A DNA stretch of 64,000 bases from Niabella beijingensis. Its GTDB lineage: Bacteria > Bacteroidota > Bacteroidia > Chitinophagales > Chitinophagaceae. Shown here in pieces: positions 1-9,287 of the stretch (the first letter of the stretch is position 1; every line of letters begins with the position of its first letter). The notes below the pieces were generated by a model. That model was not told the origin of the DNA. It worked only from the letters and a program-made list of their open reading frames with translations, and did not search any database. The DNA is taken from assembly GCF_020034665.1 (NCBI RefSeq), contig NZ_JAIQDI010000002.1:1860001-1924000 (forward strand). The letters are read 5' to 3'. Both the position numbers and the translations under genes were made by a program.

Positions 1-180
1 ATTAGAACCCAGTCAGGCCGATGGCCTTTAGAAAGAAGGGATGCAGGTGGGTGTAGCAGCACTCTGCGCTCCGCAGCATGTCCTTGCCTCCGGAATAAAT
101 TACGGAGGTATTAAAAACCAGTCAGGCCGAGGCCTTTAGAAAAAGGGATGCAGGTGGGTGTAGCAGCATTCTGCGCTCCG
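1..180. repeat. Two-copy degenerate tandem repeat, period 109 bp
   Basis: Positions 1-73 are repeated at 110-180 with a few substitutions and small deletions; both copies carry GTCAGGCCGA, the block GGGATGCAGGTGGGTGTAGC and TCTGCGCTCCG. The first copy holds a small hairpin (CTGCG-CTC-CGCAG, 64-76), which is degraded in the second. Between the copies an inverted repeat CCTCCG/CGGAGG (87-92, 103-108) could form a stem with a 10-base loop. It lies downstream of the GH2 gene end and runs to the window edge, so more copies may exist to the left. Function unknown; it does not look like a CRISPR array. Confidence 0.8.
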
Positions 181-242
181 TATGATGCAAGAAAGGCCCG
201 TGTCCTGCAAATCCCGCCCTGTCCCCATAACCACAAACCAAA

Positions 243-3092
243 CTACTGCTCCTTCAGCAACGATGCTACTTTTTCCGCAGCAACCATCGTTGCAGGGTCA
301 AACGCCGGAGTATTCATATAGGACAGAAGACTGTGCAGCAGTTGCTGTGCCTCCGGGCGCTGTGCCGTATCGGTCAGCAGGTCGATGCCGGTTATCATGA
401 GTTTTCCTTTACCCACCTTACATTCCGTGATCAGTCCCAGCGGGCGGGCCGTTACCCAGTCGTCGATCACGCGCACTACGGGCTGTAACCCTTTCGCGAG
501 GGAATCGAGAATGATGGCATTGGAATGGCTCATGGCATCCCACCACTGCCAGTTGCTGTGGTACTGTGTGGGAAATTCCTTTAATGCCGGATGCTTCGGA
601 TCGCAGAGAATGCCCAGTGTGTGCGGCGGCTGATTGTGGGTCCAGGCCGTGTTCCAGAAGATACTGGAAAAACCTACGGCAATATTACCTCCTGCCGCAT
701 CGGTGATACTGCCTTTCTTTAAGCTCAGCAATACCTTACCACCGTTCTGCAATGCCGTTACTGCTGCGGCATCCAGCTGCCGGGTTACCAGTATATCAGC
801 CGGTGCTGCGGGCAATGTGGCGGGATATACAAAAATATCCCAGGCATTCTGATAGCTGCCCGCACTTACGGTCACGATCAGGCGCGAAGGTTTGGCCACC
901 GATGCCAGGGATTGCTCGATGGTGCCCAACTGTACCCGGCTGCCGGCGGGAATCCCGGCGGTTTTGAAATCCCCTTCAAACAAGATACGGCCTGCCTCGT
1001 TGGCAATCGTCCATTTAAAGCTGCCTTTCAATTCGCCGGAACTGAACTGTGCCAGCTCCACCGGTACCTTTAAGGTTTCATTATTCCGGTAGATCATTTT
1101 AGGGAATCTTGCCAGCGGCACTACCGCATTACAAAAGCGGCTGTATTCCGGGCCGGTAACATAGCCTTTTTCTTCCCAGAAGGGACTCAGCACGCCCACC
1201 AGGGCCGTACCCTGACCGGGAAAATCGTGCAGGTCGAGGAGCTGGAAACCTGCAAAACCCGGCGTACGCAGCGCGGCTTCTATATCGGCTTTGTAACAAA
1301 GCGTCTGCAGCTTGCCGGAAGCCAGCAGGAAACTGTCTGCCAGCCGCAGCATACCGTTGTGCTGGAGCTTTTCCCGGAAGATCTCAAAGTTCTTTGCCTT
1401 CAATACACCGGTGTATTTTTTTATTTCCTTAAAATCAGGATACACGCACCACTGGCCTATTTCATGACTTACCGTAGGCTGTTTCCATTTGGAGATGATG
1501 GAAGCCCAGTCGTAATCGCTTCGGGGTGGCTGACCGTTGATAATACTTTTCAATCCCTGACCCCAGCCCTGTATCCGCGGGTCGGGCGTATTGTTATAAT
1601 CGCTTTCCGGTACCACAGGCCATCCGGCACCGGTGGTGTACAGGCGGCGACTGTCCTTTTGCTGCCAGTATTTTACAAAACTGACCAGGTAGTTCTTCAT
1701 ATTCGGACCGCCGGGTTCATTGCCGTACAGCATCATCACAAAGGAAGGATGATTGCCATAGCGTTTAACCACGCGGTTGCTTTCGTCATAGATCCAGGCA
1801 TCGATGGGATCACCGCTGCCGATCCTGGAGTCCTGGTTCGCCCAGGAAGAACATTCCACCTGTAAATAAAAGCCCAGCTGATCGGCGGCTTCAAACGCGG
1901 CCTCCGGCGGCGTCCAGGAATGAAAGCGGATATGGTTGAGCCCGAAAGAACGGGCCTTTTTTAAAATGCGCAGCCAGGAGGCCACATCCGTGGGCGGATA
2001 ACCGGTGAGCGGGAAAATGGCGCATTCCAGCGTACCGCGTAAAAAAGTGGTGCGACCGTTGATGGCAAACTGTGTTCCCTTTGCGGTAAAAGCACGCATG
2101 CCAAAGCTGATCTGGCGTGCATCATTGCCGGAGGGTGTGTGTAACGTGAGTTGCAGGGTGTACAGGTTGGGATGGAACTCATCCCACAGCAACGGTTGCT
2201 GTCCCATCGGGTATACCAGCTCCACCCTTGTGGTATCTTTATCAACAGACAGCTGTTTTGTCAGTGGTTTTAATTTTTCTGCTTTGGTATCCTGCGCACC
2301 GGTCAGTGCTTCCAGCGTTGCCGTTGCAGGTTTACCACCGGGGTTTACCAGCACTGCTTTTATGGTTACCTGTTTCTTACCAATATCGGGATACAGCTGT
2401 ACATCTTCGATAAAGATCCGTGGCCTTGCGGTCAGCTCAAGCCGGCCCACCATTCCATTCCAGTTGCTTTGCGTATGATCAGAGATGCTGTGCGAATTCT
2501 CGCCCACATTAAAGTCCTTTACCCGGTTATCTACCCGTATAGTGAGCTGGTGTGTGCCGGGTCTCAGCACTTCCGGCAATGAAAATACATGCGGGGTACC
2601 CAGGCTGTTTTGCATGCCCACTTCCTTATCATCCACCCATACCATGGTTTCCCAGTGACTGCGTTCGATAAACAGCTCCACTTCCTTTCCCGACCAGGAC
2701 GCGGGGATCGTCACCGTTCTTTGATACCAGGCGGCACCTTTGTAATACTTGACCGGCTGCAGCCAGAAGGGGATTTTTATATTGCCCGGCACCCGGTAAG
2801 GTGCATACTCACTTTTTTTGAACCAGGAGGAGTCGGCGATGCCGCCCGTCCAGGGGGTATTCAGATCTACCTCATTACCCTTGCCATTCGTGGTCATGGA
2901 ACCGGGCAGCCGTACCTGATCCTTCAGCTTGCTGCTGAACCATTTTTCTGCTACACCTTTGTCCTGCGGATCAGCAGCGAACTGCCATTCACCGGAAAGG
3001 TCGATCCTGTTATTACCGCCCGTCTGGGCAAAGGCTTTTGTCACAAAAGAAAAGGCCGAAAGGAAAAAAATAAACTGAACATACCGTCTCAT
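243..3092 (-). CDS. Secreted glycoside hydrolase family 2 enzyme
   Basis: A 949-residue protein with a signal peptide (about residues 1-22, ending ..TKAFAQ), then GH2 sugar-binding and immunoglobulin-like domains and a TIM barrel. The predicted acid/base is Glu459 in the GNEPGG motif and the nucleophile Glu544 in SHEIGQW, both typical of GH2. The start at 3092 is preferred over an ATG 99 bases upstream because only it gives a clean signal peptide. It is the last gene of a susC-susD-GH2 set. Substrate cannot be read from sequence: beta-galactosidase, beta-glucuronidase or a side-chain enzyme of a complex glycan are all possible. Family assignment is confident, specificity is not. Confidence 0.88.
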   Translation of the reverse strand: MRRYVQFIFFLSAFSFVTKAFAQTGGNNRIDLSGEWQFAADPQDKGVAEKWFSSKLKDQVRLPGSMTTNGKGNEVDLNTPWTGGIADSSWFKKSEYAPYRVPGNIKIPFWLQPVKYYKGAAWYQRTVTIPASWSGKEVELFIERSHWETMVWVDDKEVGMQNSLGTPHVFSLPEVLRPGTHQLTIRVDNRVKDFNVGENSHSISDHTQSNWNGMVGRLELTARPRIFIEDVQLYPDIGKKQVTIKAVLVNPGGKPATATLEALTGAQDTKAEKLKPLTKQLSVDKDTTRVELVYPMGQQPLLWDEFHPNLYTLQLTLHTPSGNDARQISFGMRAFTAKGTQFAINGRTTFLRGTLECAIFPLTGYPPTDVASWLRILKKARSFGLNHIRFHSWTPPEAAFEAADQLGFYLQVECSSWANQDSRIGSGDPIDAWIYDESNRVVKRYGNHPSFVMMLYGNEPGGPNMKNYLVSFVKYWQQKDSRRLYTTGAGWPVVPESDYNNTPDPRIQGWGQGLKSIINGQPPRSDYDWASIISKWKQPTVSHEIGQWCVYPDFKEIKKYTGVLKAKNFEIFREKLQHNGMLRLADSFLLASGKLQTLCYKADIEAALRTPGFAGFQLLDLHDFPGQGTALVGVLSPFWEEKGYVTGPEYSRFCNAVVPLARFPKMIYRNNETLKVPVELAQFSSGELKGSFKWTIANEAGRILFEGDFKTAGIPAGSRVQLGTIEQSLASVAKPSRLIVTVSAGSYQNAWDIFVYPATLPAAPADILVTRQLDAAAVTALQNGGKVLLSLKKGSITDAAGGNIAVGFSSIFWNTAWTHNQPPHTLGILCDPKHPALKEFPTQYHSNWQWWDAMSHSNAIILDSLAKGLQPVVRVIDDWVTARPLGLITECKVGKGKLMITGIDLLTDTAQRPEAQQLLHSLLSYMNTPAFDPATMVAAEKVASLLKEQ

Positions 3093-3244
3093 ATCATTCT
3101 CTTTTTTACACTTTAATAGTTTATAACAGCGGCAGCAACGTCTCGTGTTCGGAACGCAACCGCCTGCGGCAAGATCCGAAACTGCTCCCATTTAAAAAAT
3201 AGTCCCGCTGCTGAAAAAGATAGCTTTTATTCTGATCTGCTGTT

Positions 3245-4906
3245 TTAATACCCCGGGTTCTGATGGCCCTGCAATTTGGGATTCTTATCGATCACCGTTT
3301 GGGGGATGGGGAACAAATAATTTTTGGAAGCATAGAATTTCCGGTCGCCACCCCTTGCCGCGATGGTGGTATAGCTGAGCACACTGCCGGTTTTGGTAAT
3401 GGAAACGCCGTGCAGCGGCCGGTTGATGTTCACTTCAGCTATCTTCCAGCGGATAAGGTCCCAGTAACGTTTGTCTTCAAAAGCCAGTTCCACCCTGCGT
3501 TCCCGCCGGATGGCTGTACGCATCTGGTCCTTGCTTAACCCTGCCGGGAGGTTGGACAATCCCGATCTGGTTCTTACCCGGTTAACCGCATCGTATACAG
3601 AAGCATCCGCACCGGCCAGTTCGTTCTGCGCTTCCGCATAATTCAATAATACTTCTGCAAAGCGGAAGAGGATATAGTTCTGATAACTGGTATAGCCATC
3701 CCAGCTGGCAGCACCCAGGACAAGGTTGGAAGCAAGGCGCTTGCGCAGGTAGTAACCCGTTTGTCCGGCATCGTCCCTGTCGGTAAGATCTATTTCATTT
3801 TTACTTCCCACCCCCTTCCGGGTATAGATAGTATCGTTATAAAAATAAGAGCCGTCGTATACAATGGATTGGTAAAACCGTTTCTCCCGGTTCTCATAGG
3901 GCTTTTGCGGGTTGTAGCCGGATGTCGGATCCGTGATCACCTTACCATTGGCCATGGCATATTCATCCACCAGCTCCTGTGTAGGATTCACGCCGCCCCA
4001 GCTGGTCTCTGCCCCGCCTTTTGTAAACGTAGGCCCTGCCACACCATCGATACGGCCGCCCTTGCCGGATCCGGGAGGATTGTATTCGCGGTATAGGATG
4101 GCTTCTTTACTTTCAGCGCCTTTTGTAAGGAATAGTGCGGCGTAATCCGGATCCAGCTGGTATTCCAGCTCATCCATGATCTTTTTATTACTGGCGACGG
4201 CAGCGGCATAGTTGCCGGCAAACAGTTCGCACCACCCTTTTAATACCCAGGCAGCCCCCTTCCCCATCCTGCCGGAGGAGGGCATGGCCGGCAGATCGGC
4301 AGCCACTTCATCCAGTTCTTTTGTAATGAACTGGTAGGTTTCATCTGCCGTATTCCTCGGACGAAATATGGCATCTCCCTGTGTTTCGGCGTCCAGCACA
4401 TCCGTGATCACCGGCACACCGCCGTAGGCCATCCACAGCAGGTGATAAAAATAAGCGCGTAGCACCCGCGCTTCCGCCAGTTTGGGCTTTTTAAAATCAT
4501 CGGGCAATGTTGCAGCGGCGGTTACATTTTTGATGAATACATTGCATTTCCGGATCTTGGTGTACAGCGAGGTCCAGTCGAGCAGGCTGCTGACATCCCC
4601 TGAAAAGCCCGTCACTACCGGCGATTGCAGGCTCTGCTGCATGGTGGTGCGTGAATTGGGCCAGGCAAAACCACAGATGGAATTATCCGACCAGTTCTCA
4701 ATCGGATCATACCAGTTATTGCCATCCGGCAGCCCGGTGTATACGTCATTTAAAAACAGATCAGCCGATCCCGGATCGGTCCACACGGTTTCATCCGTAA
4801 GCCGGTCCCGGGGATCCACGTCCAGCACCTTATCGCTACAGGATTGCGCCAGTATTATAAAAACGGGCAGGATATATATCAGCTTTATAGAAGAAATAGA
4901 TTTCAT
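3245..4906 (-). CDS. SusD/RagB-family glycan-binding outer-membrane lipoprotein
   Basis: About 553 residues. The N-terminus is a lipoprotein signal (hydrophobic segment then LAQSC), so the mature protein should be lipidated and surface exposed. The body has the RagB/SusD pattern: TPR-like helices with the ARVLRAYFYHLLW segment, and a C-terminal domain with RRVELAFEDKRYWDLIRWK and the typical end PIPQTVIDKNPKLQGHQNPGY-like tail. Known role of the family: lid and glycan-binding partner of the SusC channel. It starts just after the susC stop, so the two are co-transcribed. The second ATG (4906) is chosen because it begins the signal peptide directly; the ATG at 4915 is the alternative. Confidence 0.93.
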   Translation of the reverse strand: MKSISSIKLIYILPVFIILAQSCSDKVLDVDPRDRLTDETVWTDPGSADLFLNDVYTGLPDGNNWYDPIENWSDNSICGFAWPNSRTTMQQSLQSPVVTGFSGDVSSLLDWTSLYTKIRKCNVFIKNVTAAATLPDDFKKPKLAEARVLRAYFYHLLWMAYGGVPVITDVLDAETQGDAIFRPRNTADETYQFITKELDEVAADLPAMPSSGRMGKGAAWVLKGWCELFAGNYAAAVASNKKIMDELEYQLDPDYAALFLTKGAESKEAILYREYNPPGSGKGGRIDGVAGPTFTKGGAETSWGGVNPTQELVDEYAMANGKVITDPTSGYNPQKPYENREKRFYQSIVYDGSYFYNDTIYTRKGVGSKNEIDLTDRDDAGQTGYYLRKRLASNLVLGAASWDGYTSYQNYILFRFAEVLLNYAEAQNELAGADASVYDAVNRVRTRSGLSNLPAGLSKDQMRTAIRRERRVELAFEDKRYWDLIRWKIAEVNINRPLHGVSITKTGSVLSYTTIAARGGDRKFYASKNYLFPIPQTVIDKNPKLQGHQNPGY

Positions 4907-4924
4907 GATGTGCATCGGTTTAGG

Positions 4925-7900
4925 TTAAAAAGTTACGTTCAAACCAACAGTGATCACCCGCTGCTGGGGATAGAATTGCCCCTGCTGCTGGCTGGCTTCC
5001 GGATCAAAGTCTTTCATTTCCTTTGTCCAGGTCACCAGGTTTTGCCCGGAAAGGTATACCCGTATGTTCTGCAACCGGATACGCTGCATGATATGCGGCG
5101 GGAGGGTGTAACCTACTTCGGCCGATTTCAGCCGCAGGTAATTTACCTTCCGCAGCCACCAGTCAGATACCTGGCTGGTGTTCTGGCTGGGTACGGACAA
5201 CACCCGGGGATAACGTGCATCGGGGTTTTCCGGTGTCCAGTAATCGAGTGAAGCTGCAAGCGCCGAGCCGCTGTTGTAGAACGGCCATGCCGCCTGCTGA
5301 TCCAGGTAAAAACTTCCGGCACCGGCACCCTGGAACAGTACGTTCAGGTCAAACCCCTTATAAGTGACCGAGGGCGAAAAGCCATAGATCAGCTGGGGTG
5401 TGGGTGTATTGCCCATGGCTTTCTGATCATTGGCGTCGATCTTATTATCGCCGTTTACATCTTCATACCGTATATCGCCCGGTCGCAGCGTGCCGAACTG
5501 CGCCACGGGGTATTCGGACGGATCAATGATACCATCGCCGTTCTTATCATCGCTTTGCTGAAACAGGCCGAGGGCATGGTATCCGAAATAGGTATTGATC
5601 GGCCGGCCGGTCTGTCTTCGGTTTGGATTGTCATAAGTGGCCGGCAGCTCGTAGATCTGTACGTATTTATTTTTTGCATAGGTAATATTCGCATTCAGCC
5701 CGATCCGGAGATCCTTGTTGACCGCATAAACAGAACCCATGCTCATATCAAACCCATGATTGCTTACCGCGGCGGAGTTCGTCTGTGGCAGGCCGATCCC
5801 GTATTCTGCCGGTACCTTGTTCTGGTTGGCGATCAGTATATCGTTCCGTTTCTCCGTAAAATAATCCGCCTCGATGCTGAACAATCCTTTCAGCACCGAC
5901 AGCTCAAAACCGATATTGGTCTTCTTTGCTTTTTCCCAGGTGATATTAGGGTTGGCAGGAGATGTCTCCCGTAATCCCTGTGTGCTGATCGTACCAAACA
6001 CGGCATTATTGCCCAGCAGCTGGTAAGCGCTTAAATACTGGAAGGGTGCCAGCTCCGTGCCGATATAAGGCAGGGCACCGCTTTCACCATAAGAACCACG
6101 GATCTTTAAATTATCCAGCCAGGTAATGCCTTTCATAAATCCTTCTTCCGACAGGCGCCATCCGGCAGAGAAGGCCGGGAACAACTGGTAACGCTGGCCG
6201 GGTGCAAAAACAAAATGCCCGTCGTACCGGCCTGAAGCTTCAAACAGGTATTTGTTATCGTAAGCGTAAGTAGCCCTGAAGATCATACCGCGTTGTTTTG
6301 TTTCGCTGGACATGCCGCTGTTGGAGATATCATTGGCATTGGAGCTGCCGTTGTTCAGCTCGGGAATGGGCACATTATAATTCACGCGCTGTGCGCCTAC
6401 ATTGGTGAACTTTGCGTTGCGGGCTTCCAGTACCAGCGTGGCGCCTACATTACTTTTGCCAAAACTGTTGTTGTAGGTAAGGTACCCCTGATACGTAAAG
6501 GATTGCACCTGCGAAGAGAATACATTAAAAGAAGGTTTCTGCGGACCATCAGACCCCACTTTGGTAATGGTATAGGGCGAGGTGGTAGTATCCGTGATTG
6601 CATAATAAGGAATGGGTGTGGCCCAGGTCTTTACCGTGCGGCCATCCGGGTCGTTGAAGTCGTAGCTGAACACCACTTTTGCCGTCAGTCCTTTCAACGG
6701 CAGTTTCTGTTCCAGGCTCACCTGGGTCAGCATGATCTGGCGCAGGTCCTTGGCATAGCCGCTTTCATATACGTTGCCATAGGCAGAGCGGCCTATATAA
6801 GACCCCCAGAGACCATTGCTGAACAATACGGGTGCTACGGGCGGCGTGCGGTACAGCTGGTAAAAGATACTTGAAGCGGAAACCGCCGGGAACTGCCGGT
6901 CCTCCACCCGGCCATTGAGCGATATGCCCATCTTGGTAGTATTGGTCACCTGCATGTCGATATTGGAAGTAAGGTTATAGCGTTTAAAATTGGTGGTGCC
7001 CCACATACCATCCTGTGTGAGATAACCCAATGCACCGAAGTATTTTATTTTTTCACTTCCTCCGGATATGGACACATTATGGCCCATCATCGGTGCATTC
7101 TTATTGATAAGTGTATGCAGCGGATCATTGACCGGGTACAGGTCCGGATCGGAACCATCTTTGAATTTCTGCAATGCATAGGGGCCGTAAACCGGCGCTG
7201 CGCCTTCATTTTCAGCGGCGGCATTCCGCATCACCGCATAATCATAAGAGTTCACCATACGCGGTAATTGCGTGGGATTCTGCCAGCCGTAATAGCCGTT
7301 ATAGGTCATCTGTGCCTTGCCGCTGGTGCCGCGTTTGGTGGTCACCAGTATCACCCCGTTGGCACCGGCCACCCCGTAGGGTGCAACGGCGGCCGCATCC
7401 TTTAATATGGTGAAACTGGCCACGCTGTTGGGATCCAGCTGCTGGAAACTGCGCGGCACCCCGTCTACAATAACCAGCGGTGCGGTATTACCGGTGGTGC
7501 TGAAACCGCGTATCAGTATCGACGCGCCATCATAACCCGGCTCCCCGCTGCCCTGTTTAAAGATCACGCCGGGTACGCGCCCTCCCAGGGCATTGGCAAG
7601 GTTGGCTACCGGCAGGGCGGCGATCTCCTCTCCTTTTACAGAAGATACGGCTGCGGTGAGCGAGGTCCTTCGCTGCGTGCCATAACCGATCACCACGACC
7701 TCATCCAGTTTTTTATCCCCGGTTAAAAGGGTAATCGTAAGTTGACTGCGATCACCCACGGCTACTTCCTGAGGCGCATAGCTTACATGGTTCACAGAAA
7801 GCGTTGCATTTCCATCCGGTACAGTGATACGGAACTTCCCGGTAGTATCCGTTATCACGGCCTGGCTGCTACCTTTTACCTCAACTGTAGCATTGGCAAC

Positions 7901-8050
7901 CGGCTGGCCTTCGCTGTTGACGACGGCACCGCTAATTGTTCTGGAAGTTTGCGAAAATGCAGGAAAGTACATCAGTAATAATAACAGGCTCAACCATTTC
8001 AGAGGGGGCCTGAATGAGCAACAAGAGGGCACGGCAATACTGTTTCTCAT
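4925..8050 (-). CDS. SusC-family TonB-dependent outer-membrane transporter
   Basis: 1041 residues: signal peptide (ending ..FPAFSQ), an N-terminal carboxypeptidase-regulatory-like domain (about 35-115), a linker with the conserved VVVIGYGTQRR motif, a plug domain (about 120-245) and a long beta-barrel ending in a terminal phenylalanine (VGLNVTF), as expected for outer-membrane barrels. With the SusD downstream it forms an active importer for an oligosaccharide, powered through TonB. No regulator of the SusR, HTCS or anti-sigma type lies beside it in the window. A -7 box is seen 38 bases upstream of the start. Confidence 0.95.
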   Translation of the reverse strand: MRNSIAVPSCCSFRPPLKWLSLLLLLMYFPAFSQTSRTISGAVVNSEGQPVANATVEVKGSSQAVITDTTGKFRITVPDGNATLSVNHVSYAPQEVAVGDRSQLTITLLTGDKKLDEVVVIGYGTQRRTSLTAAVSSVKGEEIAALPVANLANALGGRVPGVIFKQGSGEPGYDGASILIRGFSTTGNTAPLVIVDGVPRSFQQLDPNSVASFTILKDAAAVAPYGVAGANGVILVTTKRGTSGKAQMTYNGYYGWQNPTQLPRMVNSYDYAVMRNAAAENEGAAPVYGPYALQKFKDGSDPDLYPVNDPLHTLINKNAPMMGHNVSISGGSEKIKYFGALGYLTQDGMWGTTNFKRYNLTSNIDMQVTNTTKMGISLNGRVEDRQFPAVSASSIFYQLYRTPPVAPVLFSNGLWGSYIGRSAYGNVYESGYAKDLRQIMLTQVSLEQKLPLKGLTAKVVFSYDFNDPDGRTVKTWATPIPYYAITDTTTSPYTITKVGSDGPQKPSFNVFSSQVQSFTYQGYLTYNNSFGKSNVGATLVLEARNAKFTNVGAQRVNYNVPIPELNNGSSNANDISNSGMSSETKQRGMIFRATYAYDNKYLFEASGRYDGHFVFAPGQRYQLFPAFSAGWRLSEEGFMKGITWLDNLKIRGSYGESGALPYIGTELAPFQYLSAYQLLGNNAVFGTISTQGLRETSPANPNITWEKAKKTNIGFELSVLKGLFSIEADYFTEKRNDILIANQNKVPAEYGIGLPQTNSAAVSNHGFDMSMGSVYAVNKDLRIGLNANITYAKNKYVQIYELPATYDNPNRRQTGRPINTYFGYHALGLFQQSDDKNGDGIIDPSEYPVAQFGTLRPGDIRYEDVNGDNKIDANDQKAMGNTPTPQLIYGFSPSVTYKGFDLNVLFQGAGAGSFYLDQQAAWPFYNSGSALAASLDYWTPENPDARYPRVLSVPSQNTSQVSDWWLRKVNYLRLKSAEVGYTLPPHIMQRIRLQNIRVYLSGQNLVTWTKEMKDFDPEASQQQGQFYPQQRVITVGLNVTF

Positions 8051-8087
8051 GATGGCGATTTGATTTCGTTTAAATAAAGTGGCTAAG

Positions 8088-8095
8088 CAAATCTA
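8088..8095 (-). promoter_or_regulatory. -7 promoter box upstream of the first susC
   Basis: On the minus strand the bases read TAGATTTG, an exact match to the Bacteroidota primary sigma -7 consensus TAnnTTTG. The box ends 38 bases before the susC start codon at 8050. No clear -33 TTG is seen at the usual distance, so activation by another factor is possible. Confidence 0.5.
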
Positions 8096-8324
8096 ATCGT
8101 ATTTAAAGGCCATTAAAATGGATACTTTCCCGAAAAGATGGAGGATATTATGATTGCCGCGATACACTGCCCGTATTTTTTTTCCGCCTGTAGGTCCGTC
8201 AATGTCAGGCCCTGCACCATCCTGCTTCAATAAGAATGCTCCCTGCCGGGTATCCCGGACATGGATATTATTTCTTTTTTTAATTTTTCGCGGCTTTAAT
8301 TATCTTGCAGTCAATAATTGTCTT

Positions 8325-9278
8325 ATGAAGAAAAACATCCTTATCATTACCGGCCTCCTGAGCCTGACGCCTGCAGTATTGCAAGCACAGCATGTTGAAA
8401 AATATTTTGACCTGCACTGAAAAGAAACCCAGCCTGCCAAAGCCCGTTATTATACCGATATCCGGAAAACGGATTCGGGGTGGCTGCGCAAGGATTATTT
8501 CATCCAGGAAAAACACCTGCAAATGACCGGACTGTATAGCGACGAAGCGAACAAGATCAAGAATGGCAGGTTTCATTATTATCATCCCAATGGTATCATC
8601 CGGAGTACCGGAACATATCATGACAATAAAAAAACGGGCCTGTGGCTGCAGTATCACAACAACGGGATGCTGGCGGATTCTACATTTTACAAAGAAGACA
8701 AGCAACAGGGACTGAGTAAAAACTGGTCCCCGGACGGTTATATAACCGACTCCACTTTTTTCCGGGCCGATGGCAGCGGAGTACAGGTGGCCTGGTTCAC
8801 CAACGGCAGTCCCTCCATCGCCGGTTTGTATGGACCGGGGCAACAAAAAACAGGAAAATGGAAGTATTACCACCGGAACGGCAAGCCCAGCTCGGAAGAA
8901 TATTATAAAAACGACAAACTGATTGACAAAAGATTTTTTAATGAAGACGGAACGGCTAAAGCGGACACCACCAATCCAGAAAAGAACGCGAGCTTCCCCG
9001 GCGGTCAGGAGGCCTGGAGGAAATACCTTCTAAAGAATCTTTATTTTCCTTCCCAGTACAAACTGCAAAACGCAGATCAGGCCACAGTGGTTGTTTCTTT
9101 TATTATAGATGAGTCAGGAAAAGTGGCAGAAGCGTACGTAAGTGATCCCTTCCATCCGGCCTTTGATGCCATTGCGCTCCGGCTCATTCAGAAATCACCG
9201 GATTGGATACCGGCTATTGATCAGCATAACCGGCATGTAAAAGCATACAGAAAACAGCCGGTCTCTTTCGTACAATAA
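8325..9278 (+). pseudogene. MORN-repeat / TonB C-terminal domain secreted protein, interrupted by in-frame UGA
   Basis: The frame opens with a signal peptide (MKKNILII..VLQAQ) and is stopped after 31 codons by TGA at 8418-8420. The same frame then continues without a stop for 285 codons to 9278 and keeps protein-like sequence across the stop (KETQPAKARYYT, then KTDSGWLRKDYF). The body has YwqK/MORN-type repeats (YHPNGIIRSTGTYHDN-like, about codons 80-190) and a TonB C-terminal-like domain (about 225-315, VVVSFIIDESGKVAEAY). From memory of related Bacteroidota proteins, a Trp is expected at the UGA, so TGG to TGA is the simplest explanation. A shorter product starting at the ATG at 8523 would lack export. 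Sequencing error and readthrough remain open. Confidence 0.75.
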
Positions 9279-9287
9279 CCCTTGACT

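Noticed and set aside
1..180. CRISPR array
   Set aside because: Only two long degenerate repeats, no short regular spacers, no cas genes.
8418..8420. UGA as a selenocysteine codon
   Set aside because: No SECIS-like hairpin follows, the expected residue is Trp rather than Cys, and selD is explained by mnmH. Kept as an interrupted gene.
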